Under the pieces are notes generated by a model. It was given only the letters and a program-made list of their open reading frames with translations, was not told the DNA's origin and did not search any database. Positions 1 to 8,277 of a stretch of DNA of 64,000 nucleotides are shown one piece after another; the first letter of the stretch is position 1, and every line of letters begins with the position of its first letter. Source of the DNA: Vibrio neptunius (lineage in GTDB: Bacteria > Pseudomonadota > Gammaproteobacteria > Enterobacterales > Vibrionaceae); contig CP079860.1 of the NCBI GenBank assembly GCA_019339365.1, positions 1,116,001 through 1,180,000 of the forward strand, written 5' to 3'. The translations under genes and the position numbers were made by a program.

Positions 1-2
1 AC

Positions 3-86
3 CCACTGCTGTCGATGCTACCGGGGAAGCAAGTCGCTCCTCAAGCTGCGCAGATATTGGTCGCGAAGCAGGAGGGTAATCAATGA
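3..86 (+). CDS. RND efflux periplasmic adaptor subunit, 3' end only
   Basis: An open frame runs in from the left edge and stops with TGA at 84-86, inside the ATGA overlap with the RND permease start at 83. Only 27 residues are visible, ending in a polar tail, so no domain can be seen. The call rests on position: HlyD/AcrA-type adaptors are normally encoded immediately upstream of, and translationally coupled to, their RND permease. The other two frames here give unconvincing peptides. Confidence 0.6.
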   Translation, partial: PLLSMLPGKQVAPQAAQILVAKQEGNQ

Positions 87-3000
87 GCTGGCTGACTAAG
101 TGGTTTATCAACAACTCAGTAGGTGCGAATCTGTTGATGCTTGCAATCATCGCCAGTGGTGTTATGGCGTTTGGTCAACTCCGTGTGGAGTCTTTTCCGC
201 AGATTGCGCCGTCATCGGTTGTGATCAATGTTGCCTACCCGGGAGGTACAGCTAAACAGATTGATGAGAGTGTTACGCAGCGAATTGAAGAGTCCATCAG
301 TGGCATTTCAGGTATTAAACAGGTGACCAGTCAGTCTAGCGCTGGTATGTCGAGTGTTGTTATACGCAAAACCAGCAGCGCCGACCTCAATAAGCTGCTG
401 GATGATGTACGTAACCGAGTGAATGCGATCAATGGTTTTCCTGTTCAAGCTGAAAAGCCGCAGGTGGTTAGAAATGAATTTACTAACTTGGCCGCCTTTG
501 TTGTCGTTTCGGGGCCACGCAGCGATGAGCAACTTCAACCCATCGCAAGACAGGTCGAGCAAGCGCTAAAAAGTAATCCCAAGATTTCTAAAGTATCCAA
601 CTGGGGAAGTCGCAAGCCACAACTTATTATTGAGCCAGATCCAGCACAGCTCAAGAAACTGGGTTTGAGTCTGGAAGATTTAGCCACCAGCATCGGACAG
701 ATGTCACTTGAGTCTCGCACGGGTGAGCTGATCAGTGACAAGGGCCGCATGGTCATCCGTGGTGATGGCTACGCCGATGACGTACAGAAGCTGCGTCGTC
801 TGGCGATCGTCTCTCGTCCATCCGGTACCGTCTATTTAGGTGACATCGCTACGCTGAGTCGTGGCTATGAGCGCAGTGGCTCCATCGTCCGTAATAATGG
901 CATCAACGCAATCGCTCTGCTGATCAGCACCAGCCAGACTGACAACCTGCTGAAAGTGAGCGATGCAATTAAGGATACCTTGGCTCAGCAACGCAAAATC
1001 CTGCCTTCAGACATTGAGCTGAATACCATGGCAGACATGGCGCCCTATATTGAAGAGCAACTGTTCAGGCTCGGTGATAATGCGTGGCAAGGCCTTTTGA
1101 TTGTTGTGGTGCTACTAGGCATTTTTCTAGAGCTGAAATTGGCATTTTGGGTAGCCGTAGGTATACCAGTCGCTATCGCAGGTACCTTAGGGGCGATGCA
1201 ATTGGCTAACTACAGCATCAATGACATCACGTTGTTTGGCTTTATTCTGGTGTTGGGGATTTTAGTTGACGATGCCGTTGTCGTAGGCGAGGCCATTCAC
1301 GAGCAACGAGGTAAACATGCGAGTGGGCGCAAAGCAGCGTGGCACGGCGTGCACTCGGTTTCCGTTGCAACGGTATTCGGTGTTTTGACCACCATCGCGG
1401 CATTTTCGCCAATGCTTTGGATTAACAACGATTTTGCCAAGATTCTGGCTGGGTTCTCCGCTGTGGTGATATTTGCGCTGATCTTCTCTCTGATTGAAAG
1501 TAAATTCATTCTGCCATCGCACCTAGCGCAGTTGTCCCTGAATAAAAAACCTAATGGCATTTTCTCTCGCATTCAGTCTGTCGCTCAAGGCGGTTTGGAG
1601 TGGTTCAATTTCAGAGTGTACAAACCTACTTTGGAGAAGGTACTGGATTACAAACTGGCGTCACTGCTGGTTTTTGTCGCCGCGATCGTACTGGCGTATG
1701 GCATGTGGTCTACTGGGACGATCCGAAGTGCCATTTTCCCCGAAATACCGGGTCGATACGTTACCGCGAAAGTTGAGCTAGAAGACGGTGCCCCTTTACC
1801 TCTACAAAAGAAAGCTTTAGATCAAATCGAACAGGCGATGATCAACGTCGAAGACGAGCTGATGCGAGACTATCCGTTGAGCCAGTCACCCTTGGTCAAC
1901 CTGCTTGCGTGGTCCGATGGTTATGGAGAGGTGGAAGTGACCGCTGAGCTAACCAGTGAAGCCCTGAGCCTCTTGCCGGGTAATTTACTGACCGATAGTT
2001 GGCGTACTCATACTGGAAGTATTGAAGGAGCATATTCAGTTCAGTTTAGTGCGGCTGAGGCGCCTGCTGGTGGAACATTCATCTCGATATCGTCCAGCGA
2101 CCTAGAGCTCGCTAAGCGCGTCAGTCGTCAATTGGCGGACAAACTGGCCGCTTTGCCTGGCGTAGCGGATATTTATGATGACGGTAAAAGCGGCCAGCCT
2201 CAGGTGCGGTTAGTGTTGAATAAATACGGTCAGCAGCTCGGATTGACGCAAGACAAATTGGCGCGATTGGCGGGTGAGGCATTTGGTGAGCGAGAAATTC
2301 ATCGCTTGTTGGAACAAGGCCAAGAAACCAAGGTGCTGCTGCAATACCCTCGTTCAGAGCGTAAAACCCTCGCTCAGCTTGAGCAGACTATGGTATTGCT
2401 GCCTAAAGGAAAGAGTGTCTTACTCGGTGATATTGCTGAATTTCGTCATGAGCAGGAGCCTCAGATCCTCTACCGACGTAATCGTGAGCAAGTGGTAAAC
2501 CTCTATTGGAAGCAGAACCGAGACGTTCAGGCGCCTGAGCAGACTATGGCTCAGCTTAGCCCTGAGATCAAAACGCTGCATCAGCAGTATCCAGGGGTTC
2601 AGATCAAAGCAGGCGGCGAATTTGAAGAGATTGGTGAAGTTTCAGACGGCTTCCGCTCTGCGATGATTTTGACCATTCTGCTGATTTACATCTTGTTGGC
2701 GGTTCCGCTGAAATCTTACTGGCAGCCGTTCATTATCATGGCAGTGATTCCATTTGGTTTTGCTGGCGCTATTTTCGGTCACTACTTGATGGATCTGCCA
2801 ATCAGTTTGCTGTCTATGTTCGGCATGATGGCAATGACGGGAATAGTGATCAATGACTCATTGGTACTGATCACGCGCTTTAATGCTGAGTATCGTAGCG
2901 GTGTGCCGCTTAAACAGGCCTTGATCACGGCTGGTACCAGTCGATTGAGGGCGATTTTCCTCACGACTATTACAACGGTATGTGGTTTGCTGCCGCTACT

Positions 3001-3172
3001 CAGTGAGACCGCAGAGCAAGCGCAGTACTTAAAACCTGCAGCGGTTTCATTGGTGTTTGGTGAGCTATTTGCTACGGCTGTAACCCTGCTTCTGATACCA
3101 ATACTGCTGGGGATGACCAGTCGTAAAGCGCCAAAGCCTGTCGAAGATGAATTGGCATTGGAGGGAGCTTAA
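83..3172 (+). CDS. RND family efflux permease (AcrB/HAE1-like)
   Basis: 1029 residues, the usual length of an AcrB-type inner-membrane proton/drug antiporter that works as a trimer with an adaptor and an outer-membrane channel. The N-terminus has the short cytoplasmic lead and first membrane helix typical of the family. Two clusters of membrane helices (about residues 335-540 and 855-1015) flank large periplasmic loops. The TM4 Asp pair of the proton relay is present at about D396-D397. Start is ATG overlapping the adaptor stop, and the stop overlaps the AraC gene start by one base, so all three look like one operon. The substrate cannot be predicted. It resembles the multidrug (HAE1) branch more than the metal branch. 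Confidence 0.9.
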   Translation: MSWLTKWFINNSVGANLLMLAIIASGVMAFGQLRVESFPQIAPSSVVINVAYPGGTAKQIDESVTQRIEESISGISGIKQVTSQSSAGMSSVVIRKTSSADLNKLLDDVRNRVNAINGFPVQAEKPQVVRNEFTNLAAFVVVSGPRSDEQLQPIARQVEQALKSNPKISKVSNWGSRKPQLIIEPDPAQLKKLGLSLEDLATSIGQMSLESRTGELISDKGRMVIRGDGYADDVQKLRRLAIVSRPSGTVYLGDIATLSRGYERSGSIVRNNGINAIALLISTSQTDNLLKVSDAIKDTLAQQRKILPSDIELNTMADMAPYIEEQLFRLGDNAWQGLLIVVVLLGIFLELKLAFWVAVGIPVAIAGTLGAMQLANYSINDITLFGFILVLGILVDDAVVVGEAIHEQRGKHASGRKAAWHGVHSVSVATVFGVLTTIAAFSPMLWINNDFAKILAGFSAVVIFALIFSLIESKFILPSHLAQLSLNKKPNGIFSRIQSVAQGGLEWFNFRVYKPTLEKVLDYKLASLLVFVAAIVLAYGMWSTGTIRSAIFPEIPGRYVTAKVELEDGAPLPLQKKALDQIEQAMINVEDELMRDYPLSQSPLVNLLAWSDGYGEVEVTAELTSEALSLLPGNLLTDSWRTHTGSIEGAYSVQFSAAEAPAGGTFISISSSDLELAKRVSRQLADKLAALPGVADIYDDGKSGQPQVRLVLNKYGQQLGLTQDKLARLAGEAFGEREIHRLLEQGQETKVLLQYPRSERKTLAQLEQTMVLLPKGKSVLLGDIAEFRHEQEPQILYRRNREQVVNLYWKQNRDVQAPEQTMAQLSPEIKTLHQQYPGVQIKAGGEFEEIGEVSDGFRSAMILTILLIYILLAVPLKSYWQPFIIMAVIPFGFAGAIFGHYLMDLPISLLSMFGMMAMTGIVINDSLVLITRFNAEYRSGVPLKQALITAGTSRLRAIFLTTITTVCGLLPLLSETAEQAQYLKPAAVSLVFGELFATAVTLLLIPILLGMTSRKAPKPVEDELALEGA

Positions 3173-4143
3173 TGCTGAGCGTGATTGATTTTATCCGGTT
3201 GACGGGCGATAGTGATTCTGTCGCTCCAGTGAGGCCCGTATCTATGTCACAACAAGAGAAACCTGCATTTAAACTGGTGCCTGAAATTGCGTTATTAGAA
3301 CCGCTGCCAGAGCATCTGAGAAACCGCTTTGCCCACGCATTGAAGTTGATGCATGACGAGCTGGCAGAACACAGAACGTGGGAGCAAATTGCTACTGAGA
3401 GCGCAATATCGCCGTATCATTTCCATCGCCAGTTTAGCGAATTGTTCCATGAGACCCCGGGGCAGTATCTCAGCCGATTACGACTGCAAGTTGCGGTGAA
3501 TCTGCTGCTTAATGATGAACCTTGGAGTGTGATGGAGGTAGCTCACTATTGTGGTTTCTCTTCTTCGCAAGCCTTAGGTAAGGCTTTAAAGAGAGAGCTT
3601 GGTGTGACGGCGAAACAAATTCGCAAAATGGGTTATGAATCCACACCGCGAGAGACGGCTGATTTTATTGCTAAGCTTGCTCATCCCGGCGCTCAGCAGT
3701 CGATTGAAAGCGAGCTGGCCAAGTCTATGCCAACTGAGTTGATTTGGTACCCTCAGCGAGGGATGAAAAAGATCGCTCTGGAAGATCCTGACTGGGATTC
3801 GGTGATCGAAATCTATGGCAAAAAAACAGTCAATTTACTCGGCGCAACACCTATTAACCAACTTGAAAAAGTATGGGACCAAATTGAGACCTTCATTGGT
3901 GATTGGCAAGTCGACGAAGCTATCTACGATTTTGTGATTCCTGAAGGGTACTACCTGTGCGCTGAGGTGTATCTGATTTCTGATGTTGCTTACAGTGCTG
4001 CTGTAGAAGCGCTGTTTGAGATCGTAGACGAACAGAAGTTGGAAATTGATGGCAACGCTTTTTTGATTGAAATGGTTTGTGATATTGAGTTGACCTTAAC
4101 AGGAGGGGCAACGTTTTCATTTCAGATACCTATTATCCGCTAA
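3172..4143 (+). CDS. AraC-family regulator with C-terminal GyrI-like domain
   Basis: 323 residues. A two-helix-turn-helix AraC DNA-binding domain lies near residues 55-155 (FHRQF and GFSSSQALGKALKRELG segments), followed by a C-terminal half (about 185-323) resembling the GyrI/BacR small-molecule-binding fold. This is the Rob/MarA-with-ligand-domain layout, often a sensor of pump substrates. The ATG shares one base with the RND stop and has GAGGGAG just upstream; ATG at 3244 is an alternative. It is probably a local activator of the upstream pump genes, which is inference from the operon. Confidence 0.82.
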   Translation: MLSVIDFIRLTGDSDSVAPVRPVSMSQQEKPAFKLVPEIALLEPLPEHLRNRFAHALKLMHDELAEHRTWEQIATESAISPYHFHRQFSELFHETPGQYLSRLRLQVAVNLLLNDEPWSVMEVAHYCGFSSSQALGKALKRELGVTAKQIRKMGYESTPRETADFIAKLAHPGAQQSIESELAKSMPTELIWYPQRGMKKIALEDPDWDSVIEIYGKKTVNLLGATPINQLEKVWDQIETFIGDWQVDEAIYDFVIPEGYYLCAEVYLISDVAYSAAVEALFEIVDEQKLEIDGNAFLIEMVCDIELTLTGGATFSFQIPIIR

Positions 4144-4436
4144 CTCTATTCATCGGGTTCATTCGAATAACTTCTCTTGTGGTTGTTGCATAAATAGTCA
4201 TATTATCGCTCGGTATAAAAGAGAGGGATTAAAGAGTCTGTGTTTATTGTTAAAGTTTATATGTACAAAATGCCACCAATTTGCTTAGCTCCATAACGTA
4301 TTGATTTATATTATTATGCGTTTTTGGTGAATTACTTTTCATTATTTGCTTGAGTGTGAAATCTTTGTCGTTATAATTGCGGCAACGATAACTTATTCAC
4401 TAATTGTGAAATTATAGTCATCTAGGGAGCAGTCAG

Positions 4437-5810
4437 ATGAGTGATACACTTTTAGCCGAAGAGAACCACAAAAACAGTCGCAACATATTGATGTTCGCCA
4501 TTCCGTCTTTGTTGGGTCTTTTCTTTTTCCTTGCACCGTTAACCATTGATGGCAACTTCACCTTTCCGCTAGCGCTTATGGCGAAAGGCGTCAAAGCGAT
4601 CCTTGGAGATGCGATTTTACCAACTGTCACCGCTGTGATTTGTTTTTCTGCTGTCATTTCTATTCTTGCCAGTCTCATCAAGCCAACTTTTGTGACTCAA
4701 TCTGCATTGATGACAAGACTGTTTGTTCTGACGCCAGTTTGGCTAGTCGTTCGAGTTTTAGGTGCAGTATTCACTCTTATGGCATTACACCAGATCGGGC
4801 CTGAAGTGATTTGGAACGGCAACACGGGTGGTCTGGTTCTTAATGACCTTCTGCCTTCTTTACTGGTGACTTTCTTCCTGGCTGGTTTGCTGCTGCCACT
4901 GTTACTCAACTTTGGTTTGCTTGAGTTGCTCGGTACTGTTCTGAGCCGTTTTATGCGCCCGGTTTTCCGTTTGCCAGGTCGTGCTGCGATTGACTGTATG
5001 TCCTCCTGGCTAGGTGATGGCACCGTTGGGGTGATTCTGACCAGTAAGCAATATGAAGATAAAAAATACACTGCGCGTGAAGCAGCGGTTGTCGCGACTA
5101 TGTTTTCTCCGGTTGGGATTTCTTTCTCGCTGGTGGTATTAACTCAGGTTGGCTTAGAGAATTTCTTTGTCCCGTTCTACTTCTCTATCTGTTTGTCCGG
5201 TGTGATTGCCGCGATGGTGATTCAGTACCTGCCACCGTTATCGTATAAGAAAGACCTGTACATTGATGGTACTGAGCCTAATCGTAATGATGAATTGGTG
5301 CCAGCGGGTCAATCGGTTATGGGCTTTGGCCTGAAGTTGGCGTTGTACAGAGCAAGCAAAGTGAAAAGCCTTGGGGCGGTTGCTAAAGAAGGTGTGCACA
5401 ATGCACTGGACATGGTAATCAGCGTGCTGCCTGTGGTTATGGCAATCGGTACTTTAGGTCTGGTTGTTGCTGAAACGACGCCATTATTCTCATTACTGGG
5501 TGCACCGTTCATTCCACTGCTAAACGCGTTGAATGTTCCGGAAGCAGCAGTCGCTGCGGAAACCATGCTAGTTGGTTTTGCTGATATGTACGTACCTTCG
5601 ATCATCGCAGCGTCGACGATTAATGCCGATCTGACCAAGTTTGTTGTGGCAGCATTGTCCGTAACTCAGCTGATTTTCATGTCAGAGACTGGTTCTGTGA
5701 TTCTAAGCAGTAAAGTCCCTGTGAACTTTTTGGAGTTGGTCGCTATCTTCCTGCTAAGAACGCTAGTTACGCTGCCAATCATTGTGTTGGTCGCACATTG
5801 GATCTTCTAA
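4437..5810 (+). CDS. YjiH-family membrane protein (nucleoside-recognition/Gate domain)
   Basis: 457 residues with about ten hydrophobic segments. The arrangement matches the YjiH family, whose Gate (nucleoside recognition) domain is shared with nucleoside transporters and FeoB. A conserved-looking block near residues 185-215 (acidic and Gly-rich, WLGDGTVG) and a second Gate-like repeat near 340-400 support this. The gene has its own upstream region with TTCAC-N5-GTGAA at 4396-4410 and an AGGGAGCAG ribosome site. It is followed by a terminator, so it is monocistronic. The transported substrate is not known for the family. Confidence 0.8.
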   Translation: MSDTLLAEENHKNSRNILMFAIPSLLGLFFFLAPLTIDGNFTFPLALMAKGVKAILGDAILPTVTAVICFSAVISILASLIKPTFVTQSALMTRLFVLTPVWLVVRVLGAVFTLMALHQIGPEVIWNGNTGGLVLNDLLPSLLVTFFLAGLLLPLLLNFGLLELLGTVLSRFMRPVFRLPGRAAIDCMSSWLGDGTVGVILTSKQYEDKKYTAREAAVVATMFSPVGISFSLVVLTQVGLENFFVPFYFSICLSGVIAAMVIQYLPPLSYKKDLYIDGTEPNRNDELVPAGQSVMGFGLKLALYRASKVKSLGAVAKEGVHNALDMVISVLPVVMAIGTLGLVVAETTPLFSLLGAPFIPLLNALNVPEAAVAAETMLVGFADMYVPSIIAASTINADLTKFVVAALSVTQLIFMSETGSVILSSKVPVNFLELVAIFLLRTLVTLPIIVLVAHWIF

Positions 5811-5837
5811 TGCGTTGATTGACACTGCCTAATGAAC

Positions 5838-5873
5838 TAGCCCGCTACGTCTGACTTAGCGGGCTAATTTGTT
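5838..5873 (+). terminator. Rho-independent terminator after yjiH-like gene
   Basis: A ten-base perfect stem (TAGCCCGCTA, 5838-5847, with TAGCGGGCTA, 5857-5866) closes a nine-base loop and is followed by a modest T-rich tract. It lies 28 bases after the stop codon. Confidence 0.75.
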
Positions 5874-5999
5874 TATGGGCTATTTATCATCAAAGCTGGT
5901 ATAAGCTCATGCCCGAGAGCTAGGGTATACGATGTTTATTGACATCTGTATTATGCGCATCGGCTTGAGCCAGCTCTTAGACTGACTCATTATGGATGA

Positions 6000-7847
6000 T
6001 CAACAGCCGTATGTTTTTTCTATATAGAGCTCAAACTGCTTACACATCAGATCGTCAGAGGTATCGTTATCAGCTAAACAATTGGCGCCATCAACGATGC
6101 TGATCTTTGCATTTAACGGTGCGGCATCGATTTGTTCACGATCATTTAAGTCGGCAATTTTTTGCTTTTGAATTTCCCACGCTTGATCGGCAGTGAGGCT
6201 GCATGCCTCGGCAAGATATTTGGCATTGAAGCCTTCTCCCGTCAGACTCTTGATGGTGTCATTGTGAGATAATTGATTGCCTGCACGCCAATAATGTTCT
6301 GCCAGTAAGGGACCGATTTCAGGGTTGTCAGTCAGATACCCAAACCTGTCGAGGAAGTAAGCTCGTGTTTGATACACTGCCATGTTGGCTAGCAAGTAAC
6401 CGTGATATGCACAGGATGCCTCATCAGAAAGTAAGTGAGGAATCGCCATCAATGGGCGAGGACTGCACTCTAGTCCCAGAATCTGCTTCTCACACTGACG
6501 TGCTAAAGCCGTAATGTGTTCCGCCGTCAGTTCCTCATCGCTAAGTTGATACAAGGCTTTTTCGAAGTAAGGCACCACTAAAATGCTGCGCTCCTGATAC
6601 GCCTTAAACGGCTGGCTACAATTGATCATCGATTGAATGATCTCGTCTGGAACTGGATTACCGTCCACATCCAGAGCGTATTGTTTCAGCCAGTCGGCAT
6701 CATTCAGCAGGCTGTCACAGAACATGGATTGAGTTTCGGCGTAAGCCATCGACGTCGGTGCAAACTCTTGAGAAAAACAAGGCGAGTTCATCTTGACGTT
6801 GGCAAAGTGCGCGGCATGACCACCTTCATGGAAAAGGGTGTTGATACCATCATAACCGCTGCCAATCTGATCGGGTTTTGCATTACTGGTGAAATTGACC
6901 TTGGCCGCGACCCATCGCCCATCGTCATAAAACGAAGGAATAGGGCCGTGGCAAAAACCATTTTGGTATTTTCCTTGACGATCCAGCAAGTCCAAAGTGA
7001 GCTCTGCACCAGAGTAATCAATGTTTAGCCGGCTAAAAGATTCTACCCAGCGTCTGAGTGACTTGGAAAACGGTACGTATGGATCCAACTCACGCATTGA
7101 ATCGCCAGAAAAGGAGTAATTGAAGTTATAGCCCGTAAGTGCGTTTTGACCTTTCTCACTAGCGAGTTTATCTAAGCTGGTGAGATTAACTTGTCTGGTC
7201 CGCTGCTCGAAATCATCCAGAATGGCAAACAACTCAGAGGTGGTCATTTTTTCGTTTTTCAGTACAGAGTAATCGAAGAAATTGTCGTACCCTAACGAGC
7301 GAGCAAACTGGTTGCGCAGTTTGACTAAATCGATAAAGCCATTACCGAGGAGCCATTGCTCAAGATCTAGCAATGCTTGATGTGCTGACTGGCGTACGGC
7401 TTCATTATCGTTTGCCATTATGGTTGAGCGCAGTGCCGGTAAAGAAGCGTCAACGTGATCTCCCTGTTCGTTGACGTAAACCAGCGCATGGTTTTGTTTT
7501 TTCTCAAACAGTGCAGTTTCAAATTCGATCAGTTCCGTCTTAAGGGCCTGAGCTTTATCTCCTTCGATAGCATGTGAGCGAAAAGTGGCTAGCCAGCCTT
7601 CAAGCCCGATTTGAGTTTGGTTGCGTTCTTCTGTATCGGCTATTTCATTGAGTGTACTGAGCTGTTGTTCGATAGTAGCAATCTGCTCGGCATTACTTAG
7701 GAAATGCGTCCATGCGGTTTGCGCAGTCGTATAACGATCATGTTCGTTGCTGATCCCCATATAGGTGTCCCAGAACAAATCTTCTTTGGTTCGATGAACG
7801 TCTAGGTAACGCTGGTTGAGATCTTTGAGGTATTGAGTGGCAGTCAT
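6000..7847 (-). CDS. M3-family zinc oligopeptidase (PepF/oligoendopeptidase-like)
   Basis: About 615 residues from the ATG at 7847; the longer frame to 7886 adds an unlikely hydrophobic 13-residue lead. The catalytic zinc motif HEGGH lies at about H340-H344 and the downstream Glu ligand in the AYAETQ segment at about E371, the gluzincin arrangement of thimet oligopeptidase and oligoendopeptidase F. No signal peptide, so it should be a cytoplasmic enzyme cutting short peptides. It stands alone, convergent with the yjiH-like gene and divergent from the threonine leader. The exact subfamily was not resolved. Confidence 0.85.
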   Translation of the reverse strand: MTATQYLKDLNQRYLDVHRTKEDLFWDTYMGISNEHDRYTTAQTAWTHFLSNAEQIATIEQQLSTLNEIADTEERNQTQIGLEGWLATFRSHAIEGDKAQALKTELIEFETALFEKKQNHALVYVNEQGDHVDASLPALRSTIMANDNEAVRQSAHQALLDLEQWLLGNGFIDLVKLRNQFARSLGYDNFFDYSVLKNEKMTTSELFAILDDFEQRTRQVNLTSLDKLASEKGQNALTGYNFNYSFSGDSMRELDPYVPFSKSLRRWVESFSRLNIDYSGAELTLDLLDRQGKYQNGFCHGPIPSFYDDGRWVAAKVNFTSNAKPDQIGSGYDGINTLFHEGGHAAHFANVKMNSPCFSQEFAPTSMAYAETQSMFCDSLLNDADWLKQYALDVDGNPVPDEIIQSMINCSQPFKAYQERSILVVPYFEKALYQLSDEELTAEHITALARQCEKQILGLECSPRPLMAIPHLLSDEASCAYHGYLLANMAVYQTRAYFLDRFGYLTDNPEIGPLLAEHYWRAGNQLSHNDTIKSLTGEGFNAKYLAEACSLTADQAWEIQKQKIADLNDREQIDAAPLNAKISIVDGANCLADNDTSDDLMCKQFELYIEKTYGC

Positions 7848-7971
7848 TTCAGTCCATAAAATGTGGGTATGAAGTACTATTATCACATAACTGATTTAAT
7901 GAAATCAGTTACATAGGTGGCATTTTTGTGTTTTCTCAATGTCTAACGCTAAGGGAGTTTACCTCCAACAC

Positions 7972-7992
7972 TCACCAACATACTGTTGGTGA
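7972..7992. repeat. Eight-base inverted repeat upstream of the thr leader
   Basis: TCACCAAC and GTTGGTGA pair perfectly around a five-base spacer (ATACT) in the divergent region between the M3 peptidase and the threonine attenuator. A pyrimidine tract follows, but too few T for a confident terminator. It could be an operator or a transcript end; no regulator is recognised. Confidence 0.45.
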
Positions 7993-8114
7993 TTTCTTCC
8001 ATAAATTTGGGCGTTACAGTTAAACGGGGCCATTGGGCTTGGTCGAAGTACACGATTATCAATCGGTTGAAATATGTGCTTGCAGTGTGTTTTGAAACTT
8101 GTTAAAAATTAGAT

Positions 8115-8177
8115 ATGAAACTGATTTACTCAAACGCTAACCAAACTACCACCACCACGAGATTGCTCGGGGGGTAG
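8115..8177 (+). CDS. Threonine-rich leader peptide of the thr attenuator
   Basis: A 20-codon ORF begins at ATG 8115 and ends at TAG 8175-8177. Codons 11-15 (8145-8159) are ACT ACC ACC ACC ACG, five threonines in a row. The nearest upstream in-frame codon of note is a TAA at 8103, so this is the only possible start. No Shine-Dalgarno is visible; a loose promoter (TTGCAG at 8080, TAAAAA at 8103) could even make it leaderless. The ORF lies directly before a terminator and a threonyl-tRNA synthetase gene. Its layout is that of thrL/hisL-type leaders, in which ribosome stalling at starved codons chooses between alternative hairpins. It is not related in sequence to E. coli thrL as far as can be seen. 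Confidence 0.82.
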   Translation: MKLIYSNANQTTTTTRLLGG

Positions 8178-8180
8178 TTT
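8143..8180 (+). promoter_or_regulatory. Attenuator pause/anti-antiterminator hairpin over the Thr codons
   Basis: AAACTACC (8143-8150), which contains the first Thr codons, is complementary to GGTAGTTT (8173-8180), which contains the leader stop. This is the 1:2 helix of a classical attenuator. The same 3' arm (GGGG, then TTTTT) can instead pair imperfectly with AAAAACC at 8193-8199, the left arm of the terminator, giving a 2:3 antiterminator. A ribosome stalled on Thr codons would cover arm 1 and favour read-through. Pairing was judged by eye. Confidence 0.65.
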
Positions 8181-8191
8181 TTAACGTCTAT

Positions 8192-8230
8192 AAAAAACCT
8201 CTGAGCGAATTCTCCGCCAGAGGTTTTTTT
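8192..8230 (+). terminator. Attenuator terminator before the ThrRS-like gene
   Basis: AAAAAACCTCTG (8192-8203) pairs with CAGAGGTTTTTT (8218-8229). GCG (8205-8207) also pairs with CGC (8215-8217) across one bulged A, closing a seven-base loop. The stem ends in a seven-T run. It sits between the threonine leader and the synthetase start, so it must act as a conditional terminator. Confidence 0.88.
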
Positions 8231-8277
8231 ATACCTTGGTTTTGCTTTTCGCTCAGAACACACACAAGGAAAACGAT

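Noticed and set aside
4396..4410. TTCAC-TAATT-GTGAA as a CRP-type site before the YjiH-like gene
   Set aside because: Spacer and half-sites do not fit TGTGA-N6-TCACA; kept only as an unassigned short repeat.
6633..7028. 131-residue plus-strand ORF opposite the M3 peptidase
   Set aside because: It is the antisense shadow of the peptidase active-site region with no start signals.
8236..8277. Longer ThrRS start at TTG 8236
   Set aside because: It lies just after the terminator T run and has no ribosome site; ATG 8278 has AAGGA at good spacing and begins the family-like sequence.
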